A stretch of DNA of 64,000 nucleotides from Sagittula sp048553715. GTDB taxonomy: Bacteria > Pseudomonadota > Alphaproteobacteria > Rhodobacterales > Rhodobacteraceae. The stretch lies in assembly GCF_048553715.1 (NCBI RefSeq), contig NZ_JBLZNC010000006.1, positions 236,424-300,423 on the forward strand, written 5' to 3'. Each line of letters starts with the position of its first letter. Position 1 is the first letter of the stretch. The notes below the pieces were generated by a model that searched no databases, had not been told where the DNA came from, and saw only the letters and a list, made by a program, of their open reading frames with translations. Positions 35,928-44,603 of this stretch are shown here, one piece after another. The position numbers and the translations under genes are program-made.

Positions 35928-38900
35928 TCAATTGCGCGCGCAGCCGCCCTTCCTGCTCTCCCAGACACGGGTGATCGGCGCGGCCATGTCGCGCGGGTGA
36001 CGCCCGCCCGCCACAGGGCCACGCAGCCCCTCTTGGTGTTTTTCCTTGTCCAAATACCTCGGGGGGAAGGCGAAGCCGGGGGGCAGCGCCCCCGCACCTT
36101 GGCTCTCTCCGGGGGCAGGTGTCAGGATGGGACGCAGCAAGGCCACCGGATGGGCGCGCAAGGACAGGCGCAGCGCCACGTAATCCTCGACGACTTCTTC
36201 GCCCAATGTCATGCGCGGCAAATGATGGGCAGGCTCAAAAATCGCCTCGCCATCCAGATCGCCTGAGAACAGCGGCAGCTCTGGCCCTTTGACCAGCGCT
36301 TTGGCCTGCCACAAGGCTTCGCGCCGGTTCAGCCCGATGGGGCGAAAAGCGTCCGCCTCTGCCAGACGGGCCAATGTGGCAGGCGGCAGACCCGCCCGCC
36401 GCCAGACATCACGCACGGATTGATAGCCGTTGCCGCGTGCGCCTGCGATCCATTGTGCGTCCTCTTCGGCCAGCCCCTTGATCTGGCGGAACCCCAGCCG
36501 CAGCGCCAGCCCGCCTTGCTCATCGGGCTCCATCACATTGTCCCAGTAGCTGGCGTTGATATCGACAGGGCGGACATCGACCCCATGGGCGCGGGCATCC
36601 CGCACGATCTGCGCGGGCGCGTAAAACCCCATCGGCTGCGCGTTCAACAGCGCACAGGCAAAAATGCCGGGGTGATGGCATTTCAGCCAGGCAGAGGCAT
36701 AGACCAGCAGCGCAAAACTGGCAGCGTGGCTTTCGGGAAACCCATAGGATCCGAACCCCTCGATCTGGCTGAAACAGCGTTCGGCAAAGTCCATGTCATA
36801 GCCGTTGGCCATCATGCCTTTCAAAAACCGGTTGCGGAATTCCGACACGTTGCCGTGTTTCTTGAAAGTGGCCAAAGACCGGCGCAGACGGTCGGCCTCG
36901 GTCGGGGTGAAATTCGCGCCGGTGATGGCGATCTGCATGGCCTGTTCCTGAAACAGCGGCACGCCCAAGGTCTTGCCCAGCACCCGCCCCAGCGCATCTG
37001 AGGGAAAGCTGACCGCTTCCTCGCCATTGCGGCGGCGAATGTAGGGGTGGACCATATCCCCCTGAATGGGGCCGGGGCGGATGATGGCCACCTCGATCAC
37101 CAGATCATAAAAACACCGTGGCTTCATTCGGGGCAGAAAGTTCATCTGCGCCCGGCTTTCCACCTGAAAGACCCCCAGACTGTCGGCGCGACACAGCATG
37201 TCATAGGTTTTCGGATCCTCGGGGGGCAGGGTGGCCAGAGTATGGGCCTGCCCGTGATGCAGTTTCAGCAGATCGAATGCCTTGCGGATACAGGTCAGCA
37301 TGCCAAGGCTGAGCACATCGATCTTGAGAATGCCCAAAGCGTCGATATCGTCCTTGTCCCAACAGATCACCGTGCGCCCGTCCATGGCGGCATTCTCGAT
37401 CGGGACAAGTTCGTCCAGCCGGCCTTCGGTGACGATAAAGCCGCCCACGTGCTGCGACAGATGGCGGGGGAAGCCGATGATCTCGTGGATCAGATCCATG
37501 GTCAGCATCAGGCGGCGGTCCGTGGGGTCCAGCCCGATTTCGCGCAGCCGGTGGGACTCCATGCCGTTGGTGGAAAAGAACCCCCATAGCTGCGAGGACA
37601 GCGCGCCCAGCGTGTCTTCGGACAGGCCCATGGCGCGGCCGACCTCGCGGATGGCGCGTTTGCCGCGGTAGTGGATCACTGTGGCGCAGAGCCCGGCACG
37701 GTGGCGGCCATAGCGGTCATAGATGTGCTGGATGACCTCTTCGCGCCGCTCATGTTCGAAATCTACGTCGATGTCAGGGGGTTCATCGCGGGCTTCGGAT
37801 ACGAAACGCTCAAAGACCATGGTGCCCACTTCGGGGGAGACCGATGTCACGCCAAGACAGTAACAGGTGATGGAGTTGGCCGCGGATCCACGCCCCTGAC
37901 ACAGGATGCCGCGTTCGCGGGCAAAGGCCACGATGTCACGGACTGTCAGAAAGTAGGGTTCGTATTTCAGCTTGGCGATTAGCGCGAGTTCATGATCGAG
38001 CTGTTGGCGGGCGCGCTCCGGTGCGCCTTGGGGGTAGCGCCAGGCCAGCCCTTCATGTGCGAGCCGCGCCAGCCGCTGGGTCGCGGTTTCGTTGTCGGTG
38101 ACCTCGGAGGGGTATTCGTAGCGCAGGCTTGCAATGTCAAAGCTGCAGCGGCGGGCAAGCTCTGCGGCGCGGGTCACGGCCTCGGCATGGGGGCCCAGAA
38201 GGCGGCGCATTTCGGCCTCGGATCGCAGGCGCTGTTCTGCATTGGCCATGGCCTGTGCGCCAAGATCTTCGACCCGGCAGCCATGGCGAATGGCGGTCAG
38301 TACGTCCGCCAGCCGCCGTCTGCGCCCGTGATGCATCATCGGGGCGGCGCTGGCCACAGTGGGCACGCCCAACCGCTGTGCCAGCGCGGCAAGGGTGTCA
38401 AAACGGCTGTCATCCTGCCCGTCATATCGCGGGCTGAGGGCAAGATAGCTGTCGGTGCGGCGCGTCACCTGTCGCGCAAGGTGCAACCAGTCGTCCGCGC
38501 CGCGCGCAGAGGGGCGCGTTTGGGGCGGAGGGTGCAGGATGGCCGTAATGCCTGTCAGCGTCTCCGGCAGATCGGCGAGGGTCAGATGGCATTGGCCCTT
38601 TTCAACACGTCTGCGGCCCAGAGAAATCAGTCTGCACAGCAGGGCCCAGCCTGCGCGCGAGGTGGCCAATGCGGTGAAGCTGATGCCATCGTGCAGCACC
38701 AGACGGGCTGCGGGGATCAGACGGGGGACGCAGCGGATGGGAACCGAGGCGGGGCGTGGGATATGTGCGGGGCAGGGGGGACCTATGGGGCCGTCGCGGG
38801 CCTCGCGTTCGTCACGTTGCCGGATCTGGTAGGCAATGTCCTTGGCGTGGCTGTGGGCGCGTACGATCCCTGCGACCGAGTTCTCGTCAGCGATGGCAAT

Positions 38901-39002
38901 GGCGTCGAGCCCCAGAAAGGCGGCGCGCTCCATGTATTCTTCGGGGTGCGCGGCCCCGGTCAGGAAGGTGAAGTTGGACGTGATGCTGAGCTCGGCGAAC
39001 AT
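35928..39002 (-). CDS. dnaE2: Error-prone DNA polymerase DnaE2/ImuC, C-terminus altered
   Basis: A 1024-residue C-family translesion polymerase with an N-terminal PHP domain (about 1-200, start MFAELSITSNFTFLTGA). The catalytic PDIDVDFEHERR and ILKIDVLSLGMLT Asp motifs and the GRGSAANSITCYCLGV segment are intact. The typical DnaE2 C-terminal OB domain is missing: after ALLRPILTP (about residue 958) come roughly 60 residues of which about 970-988 are repeat copy B read on the opposite strand, and then a Cys/Arg-rich tail with no homology. imuA and imuB are not adjacent. An SOS box lies just upstream, so expression is probably LexA-controlled. Start ATG 39002, no clear ribosome binding site. 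Confidence 0.85.
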   Translation of the reverse strand: MFAELSITSNFTFLTGAAHPEEYMERAAFLGLDAIAIADENSVAGIVRAHSHAKDIAYQIRQRDEREARDGPIGPPCPAHIPRPASVPIRCVPRLIPAARLVLHDGISFTALATSRAGWALLCRLISLGRRRVEKGQCHLTLADLPETLTGITAILHPPPQTRPSARGADDWLHLARQVTRRTDSYLALSPRYDGQDDSRFDTLAALAQRLGVPTVASAAPMMHHGRRRRLADVLTAIRHGCRVEDLGAQAMANAEQRLRSEAEMRRLLGPHAEAVTRAAELARRCSFDIASLRYEYPSEVTDNETATQRLARLAHEGLAWRYPQGAPERARQQLDHELALIAKLKYEPYFLTVRDIVAFARERGILCQGRGSAANSITCYCLGVTSVSPEVGTMVFERFVSEARDEPPDIDVDFEHERREEVIQHIYDRYGRHRAGLCATVIHYRGKRAIREVGRAMGLSEDTLGALSSQLWGFFSTNGMESHRLREIGLDPTDRRLMLTMDLIHEIIGFPRHLSQHVGGFIVTEGRLDELVPIENAAMDGRTVICWDKDDIDALGILKIDVLSLGMLTCIRKAFDLLKLHHGQAHTLATLPPEDPKTYDMLCRADSLGVFQVESRAQMNFLPRMKPRCFYDLVIEVAIIRPGPIQGDMVHPYIRRRNGEEAVSFPSDALGRVLGKTLGVPLFQEQAMQIAITGANFTPTEADRLRRSLATFKKHGNVSEFRNRFLKGMMANGYDMDFAERCFSQIEGFGSYGFPESHAASFALLVYASAWLKCHHPGIFACALLNAQPMGFYAPAQIVRDARAHGVDVRPVDINASYWDNVMEPDEQGGLALRLGFRQIKGLAEEDAQWIAGARGNGYQSVRDVWRRAGLPPATLARLAEADAFRPIGLNRREALWQAKALVKGPELPLFSGDLDGEAIFEPAHHLPRMTLGEEVVEDYVALRLSLRAHPVALLRPILTPAPGESQGAGALPPGFAFPPRYLDKEKHQEGLRGPVAGGRHPRDMAAPITRVWESRKGGCARN
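36039..36094 (+). repeat. Intergenic repeat, copy B, inside the 3' end of dnaE2
   Basis: TTTTTCCTTGTCCAAATACC then TCGGGG and a GGGGGC-AGC-GCCCCC hairpin (36079-36093). It is read antisense by the last codons of dnaE2 as PPGFAFPPRYLDKEK. The layout matches copies A and C. Confidence 0.8.
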
Positions 39003-39015
39003 GAATCATAGTTTA

Positions 39016-39030
39016 GTTCATGTTTTGTTC
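39016..39030. promoter_or_regulatory. LexA/SOS box of dnaE2
   Basis: GTTC-N7-GTTC on the plus strand (GAAC-N7-GAAC on the dnaE2 strand), the alphaproteobacterial LexA target form. It ends 13 bases before the dnaE2 start codon, overlapping the expected promoter or leader. Confidence 0.75.
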
Positions 39031-39068
39031 TTGCGGGAGTCCGATTTTGGGGTGGGCGGTTTTGCCCC

Positions 39069-39121
39069 GCCCCGTGGTGCAATGGGGCGAGCGTCGAAAG
39101 GTATTTGGACCAAGAAAAAGC
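39069..39121 (-). repeat. Intergenic repeat, copy D (diverged)
   Basis: On the minus strand: TTTTTCTTGGTCCAAATACC, then a diverged segment and a 5-bp hairpin GCCCC/GGGGC. The CCAAATACC core and C/T-rich start match copies A-C; the CGGGG part is lost. It lies between the sitD stop and dnaE2's SOS box, inverted relative to copy B at the other end of dnaE2. Confidence 0.6.
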
Positions 39122-39128
39122 CAGCGGG

Positions 39129-40031
39129 TCAGTGCTTTCGGTGGGGCGCGGTGGTTGCGGCGAGGGACAGCAGGAGACCTGCGACCGTTGCAATCATGCC
39201 TGCGGCAGATACGGCCGAGGTTCCGCCGAACAACAAGGGGCCGTAGCCAGCCAGGAGGTATCCGAGGATGGCGGAGAGGGCAGCGCAGGCTTGGGACCAT
39301 AAAACCTGCGCAAACAGGGAATTGGTCATGAGGCGGGCTGTTGCGGGGGGGCAGATGAACATGGCGATCACGATGATCGAGCCGATGGCATCGAAGGCTG
39401 CGACAGCTGCAAGCGCCGCGCAGATCACCAGTCCCAAGGAAATGGTTGCGACAGGCAGGCCTACGCTGTGGGCGAAAGGTTCGTCGAAGGTCGCGATGGT
39501 GAGCGGGCGCCAGACCAGTGCCAGCAGGAGAGCGAGCGTTGCAAAGGTTGCGATCATACGTGGCAGTTCCGGCGGAAGCGTGGCCAGCGCGTCGGGGTCG
39601 TGCCATGCCCCTGGCGTCAGCCCATCCAGCCAGATCAGGCTTTCGAGGTTGCCGTAAAGCGCGTGTTCCACATCGAGATGGACCGAGGCGGTGTTGGTTT
39701 GTTCCAGCAGCAAGACACCACAGGCAAACATGGTGGTGAAGACCACGCCCATCGCGGCGCCGGGTTCGATCCGGCCAATGCGGCGGATGGCTTCGATCAG
39801 GAGCACGGCGCAAAGGGCGGCTCCGGCAGCGCCGATCATCATGGGGATGGCCCCGAGCGTGCCGGTGATCAGAAAGGCCACCACAATGCCGGGCAGGACC
39901 GTGTGGGAGATCGCGTCTCCGATCAGGCTTTGCCGGCGCAGCAGGAGAAAGTTTCCCGGCAGTGCGCAGGCCATCGCCGCAAAGCAGCCGATCAGCATCG
40001 GCGGGAGGGACAGGGCAATGAATTCCGTCAC
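39129..40031 (-). CDS. sitD: Metal ABC transporter permease, SitD-type
   Basis: A 300-residue polytopic permease (eight to nine helices) of the ABC-3 family that imports manganese, iron or zinc. The family loop LRRQSLIGDAISHTVLPGI is visible. I set the start at GTG 40031, giving a GTGA overlap with sitC; codons upstream of that are antisense-like. Last gene of sitABCD. The gene order and two-permease content favour a Sit/Mnt-type over a Znu system, which has one permease. Confidence 0.85.
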   Translation of the reverse strand: MTEFIALSLPPMLIGCFAAMACALPGNFLLLRRQSLIGDAISHTVLPGIVVAFLITGTLGAIPMMIGAAGAALCAVLLIEAIRRIGRIEPGAAMGVVFTTMFACGVLLLEQTNTASVHLDVEHALYGNLESLIWLDGLTPGAWHDPDALATLPPELPRMIATFATLALLLALVWRPLTIATFDEPFAHSVGLPVATISLGLVICAALAAVAAFDAIGSIIVIAMFICPPATARLMTNSLFAQVLWSQACAALSAILGYLLAGYGPLLFGGTSAVSAAGMIATVAGLLLSLAATTAPHRKH

Positions 40032-40930
40032 GGGGTTGACCTTGAGCGGCGGCGGATGGCGGTGGCGATGGCGCCGCGGGCGGGGCCGAAAGTCATGCTG
40101 AGCAGAAAGAGCGCAAAGGCGCAAAGCACGATAATAGGGCCTGTTGGCAGATCGGGGGCTGCGGCCGAGAGTGCTGCCCCCGTGTAGCCGGACAGCCCGC
40201 CGAAAGCGGCGGCGACGGCGGTCATGCGGTCGGCGCGGTCGGTCCAGAAGCGGGCGGCAGCGGGCGGCATGATCAACATGGCGACAATCAGGATCAGCCC
40301 GGTGATTTTCAGCCCTGTCACGGTGATCGCCAAGACCAGCGCCAAAAGGGCGAGATCGTAGCGGGCTACGTTGAGGCCGCGCTGGGCGGCATAACCTTCG
40401 TCGAAAGAGATCAGCCAAAGCGGACGGCGCAGCGTAATTGCGGCAAGCAGGGTCAGGGCGGCCCCCGTGGCGATGACCTGCGCATCGCTGCGCAGCATAC
40501 CTGCGGTGGCCCCGAGAAGGATGCTTTCAAGGCCGGCCTGTTGGCCGCTGTCCATGGTCTGGATCACGGTCAGCAACGTGATGCCCGCCCCGAAGAACAC
40601 CGATAAAACGGCGCCAATCGCCGCATCCTGTGGCAGGCGGGTGTTCCGGGTCAGCCAGGTGACGACCCAGACCCCGGCCGCCGCAGACAGCGCGCTGCCT
40701 GTCATCAGGCCAATCAGATTGCGGCCAGTGCCGCCAAGGGCCACCATGACAATAAAGGCAAGCGCCACACCGGGTAGGGTGGCGTGGCTGATCGCATCCG
40801 CAACCAAAGCCCGCTTGCGCAGATAAAGAAAGGTCCCCACTGTTCCGGCAGCAAGGCCAAGCATGGCGGCCCCCAGCGCCACAAGCGTTGCATTGTACCC
40901 CAATTGCAGGGTCAGCGCGTCGATCAGCAT
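40028..40930 (-). CDS. sitC: Metal ABC transporter permease, SitC-type
   Basis: A 300-residue ABC-3 family inner-membrane permease. The same signature as its partner is present: LRKRALVADAISHATLPGVAL. It forms the membrane pore with the next gene product. It lies 4 bases after the ATPase gene and overlaps sitD by 4 bases, so translation is tightly coupled. Confidence 0.88.
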   Translation of the reverse strand: MLIDALTLQLGYNATLVALGAAMLGLAAGTVGTFLYLRKRALVADAISHATLPGVALAFIVMVALGGTGRNLIGLMTGSALSAAAGVWVVTWLTRNTRLPQDAAIGAVLSVFFGAGITLLTVIQTMDSGQQAGLESILLGATAGMLRSDAQVIATGAALTLLAAITLRRPLWLISFDEGYAAQRGLNVARYDLALLALVLAITVTGLKITGLILIVAMLIMPPAAARFWTDRADRMTAVAAAFGGLSGYTGAALSAAAPDLPTGPIIVLCAFALFLLSMTFGPARGAIATAIRRRSRSTP

Positions 40931-40934
40931 GGGG

Positions 40935-41669
40935 CTATGCCATTGCGGGCAGGCGCCCGTCGTAGGTTTCAGCCAGATGTGCCTTGGTGAAGGTGGTGGC
41001 GGTCGGACCCTGTGCCACGGTCTGCCGGTTCAACAGGCAGATGTGAGAATAATACGCCTCGACTGTGGACAGGTCGTGATGGACGCAGAGAATGGTTTTG
41101 CCCGCGTCGCGCAAGCCGTGCAGGACGCCGATGATCGCTGCTTCTGTTGCGGCATCAACCCCGGCAAAGGGTTCGTCGAGCAGATAAAGGTCGGCCCTTT
41201 GCGCGAGGGCACGGGCCAGAAAGACCCGCTGTTGCTGCCCGCCGGACAGCTGGCCGATTTGCCGGTCGGCCAGATCCTGCATGCCGACACGCTCCAGGCA
41301 GGACATCACGGCCTCTCGGTGTCGCGCCCGCATCCGCCGCAAAAGGCCGAGGTCACGGTACAGCCCCATTGCGGTCGCATCAAAGACCGTGGTGGGGAAA
41401 TCCCAATCCACCGAGGCACGCTGCGGGACATAGGCAATGCGGTCACGTTGGCGGGGCAGCGGGGTGCCCCATGCCAGGACCTCGCCGGAGAGTGGGCGGA
41501 TCAGGCCGAGCGCCGCCTTCAAAAGGGTGCTTTTGCCCGCGCCGTTCGGACCGATGATGGCCATCATGCTGCCGTCTGGCACCTCCAGTCCGGCAGAGCG
41601 CAGCACGGGCGCCGCGTTATAGGCCACAGTCAGGTTGCGCACCATGAGGGGCGCGGGGCGATGCGTCAT
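40935..41669 (-). CDS. sitB: Metal ABC transporter ATPase, SitB-type
   Basis: A 244-residue ATPase with Walker A GPNGAGKST, signature LSGGQQQR, Walker B LYLLDEPF and switch H in VHHDL. YVPQRASVDWDFP is typical of Mn/Zn/Fe importers. It lies 3 bases from sitA. Provides energy for the two permeases. Confidence 0.92.
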   Translation of the reverse strand: MTHRPAPLMVRNLTVAYNAAPVLRSAGLEVPDGSMMAIIGPNGAGKSTLLKAALGLIRPLSGEVLAWGTPLPRQRDRIAYVPQRASVDWDFPTTVFDATAMGLYRDLGLLRRMRARHREAVMSCLERVGMQDLADRQIGQLSGGQQQRVFLARALAQRADLYLLDEPFAGVDAATEAAIIGVLHGLRDAGKTILCVHHDLSTVEAYYSHICLLNRQTVAQGPTATTFTKAHLAETYDGRLPAMA

Positions 41670-41672
41670 ATA

Positions 41673-42635
41673 TTACAAGCCCGCCGACAGTTTGCCCAAC
41701 CGCCCCGAGGCAGGGGCCTCGCCGCCCAGAGCGCGGGTGATCGTGGTGGCGTTATGATCCACCATGCCCAGCCATGTGCCTTCGTAGGTGCCCGGCTGCC
41801 CCATGGCATCCGAGTAAAGCTCGCCCCCGATCTGGACGCGGTGGCCACGGGCGGCGGCCCCTTCGATCAGGGCGCGCACATTGCGATCGGACACGGAGCT
41901 TTCGACAAAGACCGCACTGATCTCGCGATTGACCAGCGTGTCGACCAGTTCACGGATGCGGGCCAGACCGGCCTCGGATTCCGTGGAAATGCCCTGAATG
42001 CCCAGCACATCGAACCCGTAGGCGCGGCCGAAATAGGCGAATGCGTCATGCGCGGTCACCAGAACGCGGGACTGCTCGGGCACCGTTGCCAGAGTTTCGC
42101 GCGCATAGCTTTCAGCAGCCTGCGCCTCGGCGATGTAGGCCTCCGCATTGGCGCGCAGTTGGTCGGCGGCCTCCGGGCGCAGATCGATAATTGCATCGCG
42201 GGTGGCGGTGATCGCGTGGGTCCACAGGGCGGGGACCATCCAGATATGGGGGTCGGGGCGTCCTTCGTAGATGGTGTTGTAAATCACATCATCGGTCGGC
42301 ACGGCCTCGGCCACGGCGGTGATCGGGCGCTGGGACGACAGTTTGTCGAACAGTTCGACAAGCTGTGCCTCAAGGTAATGGCCGTTGCGCAAAATCAGAT
42401 CAGAGCGGCTGAGCGTGACAATATCGGTCCGGGTTTGCCGGTAGCTGTGCGGATCGACACCGGGACCCATCAGCGCCTGCACCTGCGCCAGATCACCAGC
42501 CACATTGCGTGCGGTGTCGGCGATCATCCCGGTGGTGGCTGTCACGGACAGCGGCGCATCCGCAGCCTGCGTCGCTGCCGGCAGGGCGGCAAAGGCTGTC
42601 AGGGTCGTCATCAACTGTCGGCGGTTCAGGCGCAT
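41673..42635 (-). CDS. sitA: Metal-binding periplasmic protein, SitA-type
   Basis: A 320-residue cluster A-I substrate-binding protein with a signal peptide. Probable metal ligands are His63 (DPHSY), the His of NGHYLE, the Glu of VFVESSVSD and the Asp of MVDHN. There is no His-rich loop, which zinc-specific ZnuA proteins usually have, so manganese or iron is more likely. Start ATG 42635 with AAGGAGA upstream. Two operator-like palindromes lie before it at 42662 and 42692. Confidence 0.85.
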   Translation of the reverse strand: MRLNRRQLMTTLTAFAALPAATQAADAPLSVTATTGMIADTARNVAGDLAQVQALMGPGVDPHSYRQTRTDIVTLSRSDLILRNGHYLEAQLVELFDKLSSQRPITAVAEAVPTDDVIYNTIYEGRPDPHIWMVPALWTHAITATRDAIIDLRPEAADQLRANAEAYIAEAQAAESYARETLATVPEQSRVLVTAHDAFAYFGRAYGFDVLGIQGISTESEAGLARIRELVDTLVNREISAVFVESSVSDRNVRALIEGAAARGHRVQIGGELYSDAMGQPGTYEGTWLGMVDHNATTITRALGGEAPASGRLGKLSAGL

Positions 42636-42661
42636 GAGTGATCTCCTTTGAGAAATGAATA

Positions 42662-42676
42662 TGCGAGCCATTCGCA
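42662..42676. promoter_or_regulatory. Fur/Mur-like operator 1 of sitABCD
   Basis: TGCGAG-CCA-TTCGCA, a 6-3-6 imperfect inverted repeat (one mismatch to TGCGAA-N3-TTCGCA). Resembles the TGCNAAT-N-ATTNGCA style of Fur-family Mur boxes in front of sit operons of alphaproteobacteria. 26 bases upstream of the sitA start. Confidence 0.55.
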
Positions 42677-42691
42677 ACTTGTCAACGTTTT

Positions 42692-42706
42692 TGAGAATTA
42701 TTCGCA
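42692..42706. promoter_or_regulatory. Fur/Mur-like operator 2 of sitABCD
   Basis: TGAGAA-TTA-TTCGCA, a second copy with one mismatch. Its centre is 30 bases (about three helical turns) from the first, so both could face the same side of the DNA. It fits TGCGAAT-N-ATTCGCA better than copy 1. Confidence 0.6.
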
Positions 42707-42782
42707 ACTAACGCGCGGCCGCATCTGTTTACAGCACAAAACGCAGGCGCTATGGGCTGAATAACACGAAAAAGGGTTGGTC

Positions 42783-43457
42783 ATGACGGCAAAGCGCGGT
42801 GTTCTGTATATTGCATGGGGCAAGGCTCATGTGGACGTGGCCCGCCGGTCGGCGGCCAGCGTCAAGGCGTCCAATCCAGACCTGGGCACCGCGATCTGGT
42901 GCAATGCGGATGACGACACCAGCGGGTTCGACCATGGCTTTGCCATTCCTGACGGTTTGGCGCGGCCCAAGGTGGATCTGCTGCCTGATACGCCGTTCGA
43001 GGAAACGCTCTACCTCGACAACGATACCATCGTGCGCGACGATCTGGGCAGCCTGTTCGATCTGCTGCAAAAGTTCGAGATCTGCGGCGCCCATGTGGCC
43101 CTGTGGCACAGGCCCCGTCACAACAAGACGTGGCGCACGCAGGTGCCCGATGCCTTCCCCGAGATCAACTGTGGCGTGTTGTTGTATCGACGCTCTGACC
43201 GGGTGTTCGATTTTTTCCGCAGCTGGAGCCGTGCCTTTGTCGAGGCAGGGTTCAAGGTGGATCAGGTGACCTTCCGTGAACTTCTGTGGGAAAGCGACAT
43301 CCAGTTTTATGTCTTCCCGCCGCAATTCAACAAGCGCGTCTTCGAGGCCTCAGAACTGATCTATTCGGATTTGCCAAAGGCGCGTATCTTTCACCTCGAA
43401 CTGTTGCGCCCGCAAAAGAACCGGCTGATGCGCTGGTTGTCTGACCGGGTTCGCTAA
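42783..43457 (+). CDS. GT-A type nucleotide-sugar glycosyltransferase
   Basis: A 224-residue protein starting MTAKRGVLYIAWG with a GT-A fold pattern: a DxD-like LYLDNDTIV (metal/donor site), EINCGVLLYRR and VDQVTFRELLWES. Donor and acceptor unknown. It may add a sugar to a surface polymer. AAAAAGGG precedes ATG 42783. The stand-alone position between the sit operon and deoC gives no further hint. Confidence 0.7.
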   Translation: MTAKRGVLYIAWGKAHVDVARRSAASVKASNPDLGTAIWCNADDDTSGFDHGFAIPDGLARPKVDLLPDTPFEETLYLDNDTIVRDDLGSLFDLLQKFEICGAHVALWHRPRHNKTWRTQVPDAFPEINCGVLLYRRSDRVFDFFRSWSRAFVEAGFKVDQVTFRELLWESDIQFYVFPPQFNKRVFEASELIYSDLPKARIFHLELLRPQKNRLMRWLSDRVR

Positions 43458-43541
43458 GTGACCTGACGGCCCGCTTGCGTCCATGGGGCGGGCGTGACAC
43501 CGTGCAGGCCGCTTTTGCGCGACGTTTCTGGAGGCTCTGAC

Positions 43542-44564
43542 ATGCAGGAGACCACTGTGACCAATCAAACTGACACCGCTTCGGGCAGCGTGACCGAGGG
43601 GGGGCTGCTGCCTCAGGTTCATGAGCCGCGCAATCCGGGCATGCCTTTGGATATGGACTGGGTGCGCGCGGCGCGGGCCAACCGGTCGGCCATTGAACGC
43701 CGTGCGGCGACACTGCCCGGACGGCGGTCCCTGAAAAAGGACTATCAGGCGGCGTGGCTTGCGCGGGCGATCACCTGCATTGATCTGACGACTTTGGCCG
43801 GGGATGACACGGTGGGCCGCGTTGAACGCCTGTGTGCCAAGGCCAAGGCCCCCGTGCGCGCCGACCTGCTAGAGGCCATCGGCCTGCCGGGTCTGACCAC
43901 GGGCGCGGTCTGCGTCTATCACGACATGATTGCCCCTGCGGTCAAGGCGCTGGATGGCACGGGCATTCCTGTGGCGGCGGTGTCCACGGGCTTTCCGGCG
44001 GGTCTGTCGCCCATGCATCTGCGGGTGGCCGAGATCGAGGAAAGCGTCAAGGACGGGGCCGAGGAGATCGACATTGTGATCTCGCGCCGCAAGGTGCTGA
44101 CCGGCGATTGGCAGGGGCTCTATGACGAGATGGCGGCCTTTCGCGCGGCCTGTGGGGAAGCCCACGTCAAAGCCATTCTGGCCACCGGAGAGCTGGGCAC
44201 ATTGCAAAACGTGGCCCGCGCGTCGCTGGTTTGCATGATGGCGGGCGCGGATTTCATCAAGACCTCGACCGGCAAGGAAAGCGTCAATGCCACGCTGCCG
44301 GTGTCGCTGGTCATGATGCGGGCGATCCGCGAATATTACGAGCGCACCGGTGTGCGCGTGGGTTACAAACCCGCAGGCGGTATTTCCAAGGCAAAAGACG
44401 CACTGGTGTATCTGTCGCTGGTCAAGGAAGAGCTGGGCGACCGCTGGTTGCGCCCCGATCTGTTCCGCTTTGGCGCATCCTCGCTGCTCGGTGATATCGA
44501 GCGGCAGTTGGAGCACCACGTGACCGGCGCCTATTCCGTTGGCTGGCGTCATGCGTTGGCCTGA
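43542..44564 (+). CDS. deoC: Deoxyribose-phosphate aldolase
   Basis: A 340-residue class I aldolase cleaving deoxyribose-5-phosphate to glyceraldehyde-3-phosphate and acetaldehyde. The Schiff-base Lys is Lys240 in FIKTSTGK, the second catalytic Lys is Lys276 in GYKPAGG and the Asp is in EEIDIVI. It is longer than the E. coli enzyme owing to an N-terminal extension of about 60 residues, as in eukaryote-type DeoC. Start ATG 43542 with GGAGG upstream. Followed by a small membrane protein and an aldehyde dehydrogenase on the same strand. Confidence 0.92.
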   Translation: MQETTVTNQTDTASGSVTEGGLLPQVHEPRNPGMPLDMDWVRAARANRSAIERRAATLPGRRSLKKDYQAAWLARAITCIDLTTLAGDDTVGRVERLCAKAKAPVRADLLEAIGLPGLTTGAVCVYHDMIAPAVKALDGTGIPVAAVSTGFPAGLSPMHLRVAEIEESVKDGAEEIDIVISRRKVLTGDWQGLYDEMAAFRAACGEAHVKAILATGELGTLQNVARASLVCMMAGADFIKTSTGKESVNATLPVSLVMMRAIREYYERTGVRVGYKPAGGISKAKDALVYLSLVKEELGDRWLRPDLFRFGASSLLGDIERQLEHHVTGAYSVGWRHALA

Positions 44565-44603
44565 CGGCATGGCAGTGGGCTGCGATCAACGGGGCTCTGC
44601 GTC

